Shown here in pieces: positions 48,127 through 60,000 of a DNA stretch of 64,000 bases. A program made the position numbers and the translations under genes. Numbering within the stretch: the first letter of the stretch is position 1; each line of letters begins with the position of its first letter. Source of the stretch: Cucumis sativus (taxonomy: Eukaryota; Streptophyta; Magnoliopsida; Cucurbitales; Cucurbitaceae); assembly GCF_000004075.3 (NCBI RefSeq), contig NC_026655.2:24413489-24477488 (forward strand), read 5' to 3'. Under the pieces are notes generated by a model. That model had not been told where the DNA came from. It ran no database searches and worked only from the letters and a program-made list of their open reading frames with translations.

Positions 48127-49443
48127 TTAATTCACCAAGGGCTCCATCTCAACTCCGTTCTTGCTGAACACTTTGGCAATTCTCTCAGTAGGGACCAATG
48201 GTAGATATGAAGAGACCTTGTATCCTTTCTTGGCCGAGGTTCGTACTGTCTCGTTGTATTTCTCTGTGCAGTAAGCTGCTGTTGGCAAGATGGCCTGTGC
48301 AACCGTGGGGAAGACAGGAAGCTGGTTGAGCTTGTGCCATGCTGAAGCTGCGCACTGCTCGGCCTTGGGCTCGTATTTGGAGTAGAGTTGCTTTGCGCTT
48401 GGCTCGTACTTGGCATACACAGATTTCACAATCCCAGACACGGAGTCTTTGAGGCCAGCGCGTCGGACCTCAGAGGCTACGCTTCGTGCGACTTCAGGTG
48501 CCTGCTGTGCAGCAAACATGGCTTGTGATGAGGCCTGCTTGACTGTTGGAGGAACGTGGCGGTCGATCTTCGTCACTGACTCGTCCACCTGATCATATTT
48601 ACAATTAAACAAAGTAAGTTTCCTGTGAACTAAACTGTTTCGCAATGTTCTAATGCTCAATGCTCATCAGTTCTTGGCATCATTTCAAGCGAAATAGCAT
48701 AGGCTTTGAGTCTTTGATTAACTACAGAAAATCTTTCTACTTGTAATTTCAACATCAATCTTTCTAATCTCAATTCTAACCCTTGCAGACTCTGAAATTT
48801 AGATCAATTTCTACAAACATCAAGTTTCCTTTAACGAATTACGGTTGTTCAGCCCCGATCTCAATTCAATACTCAATTTTTCGAATTCCTATTATAACAA
48901 GTGTTTCAACACACAAACTATCCATCATCCATCTTGGGGCCTTTCTAATGCAAAATTGGTACAGACTCCATTTTGAATACGAAAGTACGAAAGCATGACA
49001 TTGTATACAATCTCATAAATTTTATAAAATCCTCCAGAAATCATACAAAGTAAGCCATAATTACAAACCATAAAAACAAAATTCTAAATTTAACCTAATA
49101 TATATTCATCCAGCCAAGAAGAAACGAAAGAGAATTATGTTAGAGAAGAATAAAACTCGAGGGATTAAGAAGAAACCTTGCGATCGACGAATTTGAGAAC
49201 CTCAATCGGGACGCCATGAAACTTGTTATACAAAGGAGCAACAACGGATTTCACAGTGCCCTCAACAGTCTCAACGCCGGGCTTCAACGGACCGGACCTG
49301 TCTTTCGCATACCCATAAACATTAAAGAAACACTCGGTTGCTCGAAACGCCGCCGTTTGAACAAATTCCAAATACTTCAGGCTCCCCTGGTCAGCCCTAA
49401 CCGGCATGTCTTGGCGCTGCGATGAAAGATCGGAATCAGCCAT
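48127..49443 (-). CDS. LDAP: Lipid-droplet-associated protein (REF/SRPP family)
   Basis: Rubber elongation factor / small rubber particle protein family member; in ordinary plants these coat cytosolic lipid droplets and are stress-induced. Two exons, 49177-49443 and 48127-48588, join in phase 0 to give 242 aa, the usual length. The REF domain spans roughly residues 20-225. Family phrases: [48 protein letters not shown] across the splice, the tandem [19 protein letters not shown] and [18 protein letters not shown]. No signal peptide or membrane segment is present, as expected. It closely resembles Arabidopsis At3g05500 (LDAP3) from memory. A TATAAAT on the minus strand at 49561-49567 is probably its TATA box. 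Confidence 0.93.
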
Positions 49444-49560
49444 AGGGAAAATTGATATCGGAAATGGAAAAGAAGGAAGATGTAATCGGAGAAATAGAAT
49501 GGAAATGGTTGGAGATACAACGTAGGGATGGATGGAAAGGGAAAAAGGGGGAAAGTGAGG

Positions 49561-49567
49561 ATTTATA
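49561..49567 (-). promoter_or_regulatory. TATA box of the LDAP gene
   Basis: TATAAAT on the minus strand, about 120 bases upstream of the ATG, giving a leader of about 85-90 nt. Confidence 0.55.
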
Positions 49568-49865
49568 GAGGAGAAGAACGCGGCAATGGAGTCGGTGAGA
49601 ACGGACGGCCCGTTGATGGGAAATTGGAAGGTTTTGAGGAAACGTAGATTTAGAAGGCGGAAGGGACGTCGTTGACTGTTCCTTAGCGGTTAAGTTCGTG
49701 ATGAAAGGATCCGAGTAATGGACGGTTCTAGAATTCTCTTCATTACTATTCAATTTTCATACACATCTAATCATTTTTTAGAATTTTTTTTTGTAAGGGA
49801 TGAAAAATAAGAGATTTGATAAAATATTTACCAAACACTCTAAAATTATTTTAAATTTTATCCCT

Positions 49866-50016
49866 AAACAGTATTTGATAGCAAATGATATCATTTTAAT
49901 GATATTGATAATTACTATAGAGAATATCAGTAGTGTTTGTTGTTGATAGAATTAATTTTTTTTTTATAATTTGTAAATGTTTTAATTTATTTTGTTATTT
50001 AAAAAAGTTTAAAAAT
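49866..50016. repeat. AT-rich palindromic dispersed repeat, copy B
   Basis: The right arm (gtaaatgttttaatttattttgttatttaaaaaa) is the reverse complement of the left arm of the copy at 60717-60892 with few changes. The middle contains short tga-ta-rich inverted words (tgatatcattttaatgatat). Probably a degraded foldback/MITE-like element. Confidence 0.5.
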
Positions 50017-50324
50017 TCTTTTACTTTTTTATTTAGTTTTTAAATTTCTAATTTAAATTATATGGCTTTTTTCTAAAAAAAGATATAGACATTTCGATAA
50101 CACAAAATTGAAAGTTGTATAGTATTTAGGTTAAAACAATAATTGGCACGTTTTTTTCTACTATATGTTGAAGGTTTGATTATTTGTTCCATTGTGTGTT
50201 AAAAAAATGGTTCATTCTTTTATAATTGTGTTGTTTTCTTACTGTTGTCTTCATTTTTCTTAAGAAAATATTTTCATTTCTATTTTAAAATAAAAACAAA
50301 TTTTTAAAAGTTGTTTTTATTAGT

Positions 50325-50745
50325 TTTCAAAAGGGGCCTTTTAAAAAATATAACAAATTGTTGAAAATGGAAAAAATCCACCGGTTCACCCAGAAATACC
50401 AAAATGTTGTGTGATTAATTTACATTCAGCGGTGAAATAAAAGAAAATGTAACTCATGATTGAGCTTTATTGAGCTTTTTTTGGTACAGGTTTACATTTG
50501 GTTACTCAATATCTAACAATTAAAATTAAAAAAAAAAATAGATATTTTATATTTGGTACACAGAACCAAATAACAATTCGAAAAAGAAAAAAAATTACAA
50601 AAGAAGGGAAAAAACTCGAAAACGAATGAAAATTTGGAGAATAAAGAAGATGAAAAATGAAAGATGAACCTGAAATATTTATATAAAAAAAATAATCGAC
50701 TTTATGAGCTTTTTTATTTTGTTACATGGACCGTAATTTTTTTTT
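50325..50745 (+). repeat. Dispersed repeat of about 415 bp, copy 1
   Basis: Related along its length to 60708-61310, in the same orientation. Matching blocks in order: ccttttaaaaaata, taacaa...gaaaatg, tgtgattaatttacat / cagtgattaattgacat, gatattttatatttggtacac / aatttatattttgtacac, aaaatgaaagatgaacctgaaatattt / aaaatgaaagacaaatctgaaatattt, then gagcttttttattttgtt / gagttttttcattttgtt. No coding capacity; family unknown. Confidence 0.6.
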
Positions 50746-53700
50746 TTTGTGTTTTGTGTATATTTATGACAATTTCTCTTTTCAAAACTTAGTATAGATT
50801 TTGAAAATATTAGTAAAAAGTGTATACCGAAACAACAAAATTCAATGACAATGAAAAAATATAACAGTGATTTGTAAGTTTAATTTTAAAAAATATATAA
50901 TTAAAGTCCAAATAAGCAAAAGACCTTATTTGAATACGAAGATGAAAGTAACTACGACTTTAGATTGTTTTTGAAGTATAGAAATTTGATAGAACACATA
51001 TTTAAAAGTTTAATGATCAAATTTGCAATCATTTTTGCAAAATATCAAATTATAATTGAAAGAACTTTGTGTTGCTACTTTCCGTTTTTGTAACTCGAAT
51101 AATATGACAAATCATTATGTTTTTCTTTTTATGTAAAATAGAACCGATATACATTAGATGAAATGTAACATGTAAAGGTAAATCAATTATTATATCCCGA
51201 GACTTGTGAAGGTGTGTCCATTATATCATTTCATACTATTCCTTAGTTGAGTAACTATAACATTTGGTTATTCTTAATGACGGCTAGATTGAACTGTATT
51301 GGCTATGATTTATTGATTTCTTAATATAATTTTCTTAAAATTTTATTTTGTTAATTAATTTTAAAAGTTTTCCCAATAATATGGTATTGCAATTAACATT
51401 TAAAGAAACGAAGTAATACCAAAATGTTTAAACAATTAATTTATATATATATATATATATATATATATCATTAAAAATAAGGTTTTCTTTCCTTCCCATG
51501 GGAGAGATAATGCAATTGAAAACATTGATGTTAGAATCTTTTTTATATGGAAAAAGAGTTATAAATGATTTAACTTTTTTTTTTATTGAAATAAATTAAT
51601 TAAGTTGAATAATTTTAAAAATAAATAGCAATAAAAAAAAGTTATTGCTTTTTTTTTCCTTTTCAATTTGAATTTATTTGATTTTCCTAAAATGTTACCA
51701 TAATGTCCTTTTCATATTTTAAATTAATTAAAACATGGCAACTAAATAATATATATATATATATTGTTTATACTTACCATTGTTTATAAAACATACCAAA
51801 ATCTATTAAATTTTCGTCGCATTTTAGTTATTTTCTTTGGCTATATTTTGTAAATAATTTCCTACAAAAAAAAAATTATCTTCTTAAAATCATATATAGT
51901 TGAAAATTGTTAAGTGTTTAAAAAATGACAAGTCATTGAAAAGAAAAGAAAAACGCTAAACTTGATTATTGTTATCGTAAATACAATCTAATGAAAAAAA
52001 TGTTGACGAGTAGAAGTGTCTTTTTTTTTTTTCTTCTTTGTAAAGAATCATTTCTAATGAAGTACGAAGAATGTAGGGGGGAGCGAGCGAGCGTGGAAAA
52101 ATTTATCGTAAGTATCATTTTGTGTAGAGTATTTTTATGGAATTTTGAATATAAATAAAGAATTTTAATTATGAAAACTAAATATTATGTGAATTAAATT
52201 CTAACTTTATATAGAAACTAAATATGTAATATGAAAGAGAAAAATAAAGAGGTAAAAAGAATTGTTAAAGATAGGGCAAGAATTTATGAAAGAGCAAAAA
52301 GAATTGAAAAAGTAAAAGTTATTATTATTATTTTTTTTTGAGATAATTGGAGCCAGAAAAGTTAGATAGTATATGTTTCTCCTGGACAAGAGGTTTCGAG
52401 TTCAAATCTTCATCTCATCATTTATTACAATACCTTTTTTACTACAATATTTACTATTTCGTTCATCCTACTTTTCTTCTTTGCCTACAGTGTTTACTAC
52501 CATCTACACAAACAAAACAATACTAACTATTATAGCCTATCGAGTATAATAAATCAATTCATCGGTGATCCAAACGTCTTTTTTGTTTTATTTTAAAATA
52601 TGAAACCCCATTTCCCAAAGAAGGTAATAATTGAGATGGTAAGGTAAAGGAAATTATGATGATGTTAGAGAAAGAATGTGTCATTGTTATCACTACTACC
52701 TAAGTTGTCTTTATTTATTTAAAATGGAACTTTCACACAAACAAATGCACCACACAAAGCATTGAAGAAAGGTCTAATAAGAAGGGACAAAGAGACACCA
52801 AACATAACCCTAAGTCTGTCATAAAAGCTAAAGTAAGTTTATGGCTTCAATTATTACACTTTCTAAAGTGGGAAAGAAAAGTGATATATAGTAGAGGAGA
52901 AAAATAGAGCCATTTAGAAAGGAGAGCTTTGGAGTTAAGTCTTTCAATTTTCTTAGTTTTTTCATTAATTAGGGATGAAATTGTGAAAATTAATATACAA
53001 ATAACGTAAAGATCGACATACAGATATATGTGGTTCACTAACCGTCAATCAACTATGTTAAAGGACAGAGAGAACAAATATTATTAGAGAGAATGTTTTA
53101 GAATACAACACTGCGCCACTAAGTTAGAAAGTTTATATATCGCACTTTTCTAAACCCTAGGATAAAAAACGTTACTAACTACCTATACTCAATTACGGAA
53201 ACTAAAGAGCTTGTCCGTAGTGCCACGTAATGAAGTCAAAGCATTCCAACGACATAATACTTTTTAACTTCTTATATAGTTATACAAACATTATGTCAAA
53301 CGATAAGAATTAAAGATTTTGAAGATTTGTATTGTTAGAACAACTCTTAAAACGCAATAACGACATGATGCATTTTTCAATAAATTATGTAAATATGTGT
53401 AGCGTATTCATGTTGCTTTTGAATATTTTTATTTGATTCACATAGTTTCTCTAGTTTGCTTTTGGTATGGTTAACTCACTTTCTAAGTTCTAAATCACAC
53501 TTAAAAAAACCATTTCTAAATTCAATTTTACAATAGATATTTTTTTTTGGGTACAAATACTAATATCAATTTCATTACAAAAAAAAAAAGTTATAGAATC
53601 CTCAACTTTACAATTCAATAACATTCTTCCTTTTCTTTTCTCCAATCCAATTCAAAAGCATTTTTAAAGTTTTCCAAATGCATACCTTTATTTTTTTTCA

Positions 53701-54154
53701 ATTTTACAAAAAGAATTCTAAAAAGTATTTTCAATAAACTTCATTTTCACTAGGAAGCAGCCAAAAAATCACTCTCTCAATATATATAAAATTCTAAATA
53801 AACAATAAACACAATATTCAAAATATATATAGAAGATATTTATAATTTAACCTAAAATACAAACACCTAAGAACTAAAGTACATAACCTAACTCACAGTG
53901 CAAATTACTTTTCTTTTTCCTTTCCCAAAAAACTAAAATTTTGAAATAGTAAAGGAAGTGAAGTACACTAAATAAAGCTAAGCACAAAAACCCACAAAGT
54001 TCTTTCTTTTTTTTCCCTTGGTCTTTGCTTTTTCTCTATTTCCCTTTTCTTGGTCACATACTACTCCTATACACTTTTGTTACAATTCTACTCTCATATA
54101 CTTTATACGAGTTGTATACGTTTAGTATCATTTGACTAAGCATAGTCTTGCTCG
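50746..54154. other. AT-rich gene-free spacer
   Basis: Very AT-rich. Contains a (TA)n microsatellite at 51442-51468, a shorter one near 51751-51765, and homopolymer runs. No supported gene; the right end is the 3' region of the HIPP gene. A sequence at 52340-52440 has a tRNA-B-box-like word but is too weak to call. Confidence 0.5.
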
Positions 54155-55934
54155 TCACATGATGGAGCAACCACTCGGATTCTCATCACTAAAGAAGTCG
54201 AATGGACTCGATGGTGGAGAGTTTGATTGTTCCACGACTGGTGGCAGTGATGACAGTGGCGAAATATTTCTTGGTTCGATCGAATGTGCATAGGCATACG
54301 GTTGTTCCATGATTGGTAATGACGACGATAGTGTTGGTGCCATGGAATGTACGTAAGCATAGGAATACGATGGCGGAGAAGCGTAGTATGCGTCGTGGGT
54401 GTTCGTAGGGTATGCGGTATTGTAACTCGCAATGTAAGCGGGTTGCGATAGGGTCGTGTGTAATGGATGGTTAAATGGAGGGCTGTGATTGGATGATGGA
54501 ATTTGATTGGGAGGAGTTGGTGATCCTATGTTTGTTGGTGTGGGAACTGTCTGTGGACTCACCATTTCTCCGGCGACTGCGCCGCTGTTCTTCTCTTTCC
54601 TCTGCGCCTGCGCTTGCTTCTTCTTCTTCTTCTTCTTCTTCCTCATCACTTCTCCGTCGCCACTGCAGCTTGCCTCAATGTCCACCGCGCCGCTTGGCAT
54701 ACCGGGCTGCGTCTCACTGGAGATGTTCGGCGGAGACTCCACAACTCGTTCTACAGGGCCGCCAGTCTCCGTCGCATCTCCGTGGCCATCGTCGCATCTC
54801 CGGACATTCTCATTAGTTCCGGATTTCTCTTCATTTCTTGGTGGGACTTGCAATTCTTCCGCCGGCGGCTCTGTTTCAGTGGTCTGTTTCTTCTTTCCAC
54901 CGTCGCGGACGGAGGCGCTAGTTTCGCCGGGGGGGATTTCGACGGGGATTTGTTTTTCTTTGATGATTTTTGAGATGGGTTTTGTTTCTGGCCATGGTTC
55001 TGCGTGCATTCCTGCCTTGATTAATCTTTTGATGAGAGATTGTTCGTCGATGTTTGTTGTGATTGTGACTTTTTGTTGCTTTCGATCGATTTCTACTGAG
55101 TGAACTCCTGATGATTTCGAAGAATTTTTTTTTGACAAATTTGAGGAATTTCAAGAAGAAAAATTATGAGTATAAGGTAATTGAAGAACACCCATGAGAG
55201 CAAATTGGATAAATTTTGGATTTGTAGGAACTTAAATATCAAAATACAGATGAAAAAATGAGGGAAAGTTTCGATTTTTGAAATGAAACAGTGAACAAAA
55301 TTTGAAGAAATGAAAAACCCAAATTTTTTTTAGGGAAAATAAAGAATTACATGTGAGAAATTGTTGAAAAATTTGGATTTGAACACAATCAAATGTCCAA
55401 ATGTGAAGAAATAAAGCAAAAATTGATGAACTAAGTCATGTTGTTAGAGAGAAAATAAGCAATACAAAAGAAAAGTTCAGATTTTTAAACAAAACCAATG
55501 ATACAAATACAAAGAAATCAACCAAAATCATAGAAAAGAATTATGGTAGAGAGAAAATAAACAAAACCCATGAGAAAAAACACAAAAAACAAAAAACCAA
55601 AATCTGAAAAATTGAAGCAAAATTTGAAATTGAAATAAATCACTAACCCAAATCTAAGAAGAAAAGAAGTAGTAAATATTTTGGCTTGTAATAATAACTA
55701 AACTTACTATATACCATTAATATTATGCAGAATCTTTACGACTTTCCTCTTGCAACCTTCACAATGAATAGAGACTCTCAAAACACATATCTGCAAAATT
55801 TTAGCAAAAACAAAAACATACATCAAACCCCAAAAGAAAAATAAACAAAAATAGTTTAAAATAAACAAAAAATTTACCTTACATTTGAAGGGTTCTAAGG
55901 TCCCTTCAAATTCTTTAGCTTCTACTTTTGCCAT
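54155..55934 (-). CDS. Heavy-metal-associated isoprenylated plant protein (HIPP)
   Basis: Plant-specific metallochaperone-like protein. Three exons, 55878-55934, 55715-55790 and 54155-55107, give 361 aa. An HMA domain occupies roughly residues 18-85, with the metal-binding pair in HCEGCKRKV (Cys29, Cys32). After it comes a long low-complexity region: acidic/Pro-rich, then a run of eight lysines (201-208), then a Ser/Pro/Tyr-rich tail. The last four residues, CSIM, form a CaaX box for farnesylation, so it is probably membrane-anchored. The lysine run is encoded by a trinucleotide microsatellite, so its length may vary. The start at 55934 gives MAKVEAKEF, and the second exon begins with the core phrase ICVLRVSIHCEGC. 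Confidence 0.92.
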
Positions 55935-57082
55935 AAGCACTACAAGAAATGAAAACCAAAGAGAAAGAGAAGTGAGAGGGAAATGAAATGTTGATCAATG
56001 GGTTATGTGCTTTTTAGGGTTATATTTAAATATAAAATAACAAATAAAAAGAAGAAAAATTATATATTTCCCTTTTTCTTTTTAAAGAATGATTTGTTCT
56101 TTAGGGCTGAAAAAGAGTGCTTTTGGGCTGGCAATAGTTTCACTAAAACTATATCTATGTGTGTGAACTTGAATTGCATTAATTCCATTTTGATGCTTTT
56201 TTCCCATTCTTTGTTTATTATGTAAAATTATACATAACTTTATTGCTAAGATGAATAATAAGCATAGTCTAAAATAAAATCATCTTTTTGTATCATCTAT
56301 AAAGAAAAAAAAAAAAAAGAAAGCCTACTTCTGCTTTGTTTTTAGACTATAAAATGGGTGTTATTAAGAATGATTCTACGAGTAGTCGTATAAATTATAA
56401 TTGGTTATAGAATATTAACGATCTTAAAAAATGTCGATATTTGAATTTCTTTCTACTTATTTATGTTGTGATGTTTTAGAAATAAAAGAGTTATTCTTGA
56501 ATTGAAAATTAGAGTGACGCTTCAACTGATAAAGTTTAGTTGATTTAAGAGTCGTTCATTCATCTTATTTATTAGATGATTAATTTGATATAAGGAATAT
56601 ATATTCTAAAAATTAATATATCTATAATGAGTAAAAAAAATGGACTTTTTATTTGATTTATAATATTTATATCATTTTATATTATCAAACTTTTGGAATA
56701 AAGCTTTTATCTTGATTTTATTTGTTGTAAAGTTTTCAAAACGAGAATCATATGGGAAAAAGACATTAGCTTAAACAAATTAACGTAATAACTCATATTA
56801 TTCTCTATGTTTTCAATTTTTGTGTTCTCTCATGTTAAAGAAAAAAAAAACTTAAATAAAATTGTTATAATATTAAATAAGAAAATTCATTATTCAACAA
56901 AGATTTGTATGCTGTAAGAAATATTCAATACAATTTCCTATAGTAATTAAAATTTTGTGTAGAACTACTAAATAAACACATATTGGTAATATACTCAATA
57001 CCAACAGAATAACACTATATTACAATTTCTTTAAAATATAATTTTCTTTTATATAAAAAAATAATTTCAATTTAATTATACT
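55935..57082. other. Spacer between HIPP and RBOH
   Basis: Promoter of the HIPP gene and the 3' region of the RBOH gene, both minus strand. AT-rich, with no recognisable gene or RNA. Confidence 0.5.
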
Positions 57083-60000
57083 CTAAAAGTTCTCCTTGTG
57101 GAAATCAAATTTGGTGGTTGTTTTCCTAGAAAAGTCTTGTGATAATCTCCTTAGCTCTCCTACTAGTCCTTGTGCTCCACAGTAAAACACCCCTGCATCC
57201 ACATTACAATTCAATTACATATGTTTTAGTTGAATTTACACAACGAATGTAATATCAGTGATGATCCAAAGTTCGTTCTGTGGATTAGTATACAGTATGA
57301 TCAGAAGTATATTTAGGAAAGACTTACCAACTCTTTGATCAGGGTGGTTAACAGCAACATGCTTCAAGACATTTCGCCAGTTGGGTCTAGCGAAATGAGT
57401 CTTCACCCTTGTCCCGGACACAATATCGACGCCGTTCTTGGCGTGGTTGAGATCTTGAAGCATGGTAATGAGGGCAGACCGAGCATCACCTTCTTCGTAA
57501 ACGCTGGTGCAGTAGTTGTGCAGTTCAATCACTCTGTCTCTGTCGTTCTCTGCGACTTCATCCATGACACCTCTAAACCATTCGAATGAGCCTTGCTCTC
57601 TTGTCACCCAGTAGAAGTAAGCTCGCTTGGTGACAAAAGGTTTGGCTTGCTTATCACCAACGCCATTTTCGATGTCTTTCTGGTCCTTGATGTTGTTGAG
57701 TACATCCTTGACGATGCTGATCAGTGGGGTGGCGCCGATCCCCAGCCCTACGAGAAGAAGAACGTCGTATTGTTTGTAATCTTGTGCTGGAGCTCCGTAA
57801 GGTCCATCTATCAATAGCCTTGGCAATCTGTAGTACGTCTTTTGAAGTGAGAAAAATTGATGTTTCGGTAAAGATTATCGTGTTCTTATATGCAAAGGAA
57901 AATTTGAAGTAAGTACCTGATTTTGTTGCTGCTTTGGCCAATATCAGCCCTCAAAAGACCACTTTGATTAACAGATGGAGGCTGACATACCTGATGACAG
58001 AGTAAGGCAACATTCTTTTAAACATAAAAGTTCAAAATAATCAAAATCTGTTGGATACAGTGCTGGATTACTAACGAATTTGTTTGTTTTGTAATCTACT
58101 TTTGAAAACAACCTAATTCTTCCAAACATTATTTAACTATAGTTAATTTCAGCCGATGGAAATGTTCCTTTTAGTGTAATCAAATATTTATTAGTACCTT
58201 TGAGAAAATGGTCTTGAGTTGGGAAGTCCAATCTCCTACAGTGCGAATGTGAATGCTTAAGTAATCATCCCCTGGAGCCGAAGTAATCGAGAATGGATGC
58301 CTGCAACAACATTTGATCACATCAGCTAATTCCAGTGAAACCAAACATCGTGTTTTGATTATGATGATCATGGATCAGACGGTGTAGGATTTACCATTGA
58401 AAGGGAGAGATAGCAGAACAGTTCACAAATATGTATTGGCCACTTGTGTATTTGAATCCATGGGGCTTTGACATTTGCAATGCCAGAACATTTCCAGGAT
58501 AAACAGCAACCTGAGATTTTTCCCTTTTCTATCAGCATATAGTTGGTATTTTTTTTTCCTATAAAATTTGTGATTTTTCGAGGCAAACAAACGAAAAGAA
58601 AAGAGCAAGGGTGGGTACAGACCTTTGAGATCCTCACTGTTTTGTAGCCTGATCGAAATGCACGAATCAATCTTTCACATGCATATAACAAAACTGGGAC
58701 AGCTAGATACATCCATGTCTGTAGTTGAAAACAAAACAAAATGTCATTTTTGGATTACGTTTTTTCATTTGCTATAAAGTTTGATATGAACGAGAATGCT
58801 CACCGTCTTTTTGTACCATTTCTTGGAGAGATAGAGGTAGTAGCCATGGATGATGAAGAGGACATAGACAATGACAAAGAGATGGTGAGAGTACCAGAAG
58901 GCATTGAACCCTGTGAGTCTCTTGATGATTTTTGGTAAGTTCAGGCGGTTGCGGCGGAACCACGGCTGAGCTAAGGTGAATGCTATAATCATTAACACCA
59001 CCATCACCACCCCAGTCCACCCTTCCGTCCCCTTCACAAACCACCAATAGTTATTCGGTCGCACTTCACCGAAAAACGGCTTCATTGGTTCATATTCCGC
59101 ATCCGTCGCATGGAGTAGCTTTGGAAAGTCACAGGTAAGATGTGCTCCCGCATGTAAAAGGACTCCAACCGCGATGCCAACAGCAATTACCTAAACCAAG
59201 CAAATGCAAATCTGCATAAGATTTTATGTTATCTATTGCTCTAAATTCTCGACTACTTCTGCTTCTGAGTTTAATTTTATTCATTTAACTTAACAAGTAA
59301 GCCATTGATGTCCATATAAGAGATCAGACATCCAAACCCCTTCCACTCTATACAACTCAACAAAGTTGAAAGAAAAAAAAAAGAAATGAAATTGAAAAAA
59401 AGTTTGAACATTATAAATTAAAATTTTACTCTCTACTAAATCCAAAAACTTTATCAAATCTTTTATGCATGCTATAAGCAATACAGGGACAAAAATGACG
59501 AGACCCAATAAAACTTTACCACGTCAAACTTAACCACTCGAAACCCCACAACAGCACCAAAAAATACAACGAAATTTCAACAAAGACAAATGATCAAACG
59601 CATGGTGGGCAACATAAAGAAAGAAAAGGTACCTTATGGAAATTGACATTATCATCAAAAGGGACAACAGAGCCAAGCTTGGTCTTACTCCGGAGCCAAG
59701 TAATAGTGTTCCTACAAACAGGGAGAAGAATAATAGCCATATTGAACTTAAGGGTCTCGGCAGCGCCTTTAGCAGTGGTTACACAGTAACCCATAACATG
59801 GAAGACAGCTCGATTACGATACTGAATGAACTTCCAAGCGAATAAGCCAGCGCAAATGGCAAGCCATAGAGAGAAAACCCAAATGCGCTTCCAATTGTCT
59901 TCAACAAAGTAGTGGAGTGATCGGTACGTCCGCTTGATGGGGTTGTACTCCTTTGTGGGCACTAGCTTTTGGCTTAGAAGTTGGCTCAACACTCGACTGT

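Noticed and set aside
52340-52440. tRNA- or SINE-like stretch with a B-box-like word (gagttcaaatc)
   Set aside because: No matching A-box at proper spacing, no cloverleaf and no SINE tail; evidence too thin.
50746-54154. Searched for a small RALF- or peptide-type gene next to LDAP (expected from memory of the Arabidopsis neighbourhood)
   Set aside because: No open frame with a signal peptide and cysteine pattern was found; sequence is very AT-rich.
54475-55103. Long open frames antisense to the HIPP third exon
   Set aside because: Shadow of the GC-rich, Ser/Pro-rich coding exon; the HIPP frame has the HMA domain and the CaaX end.
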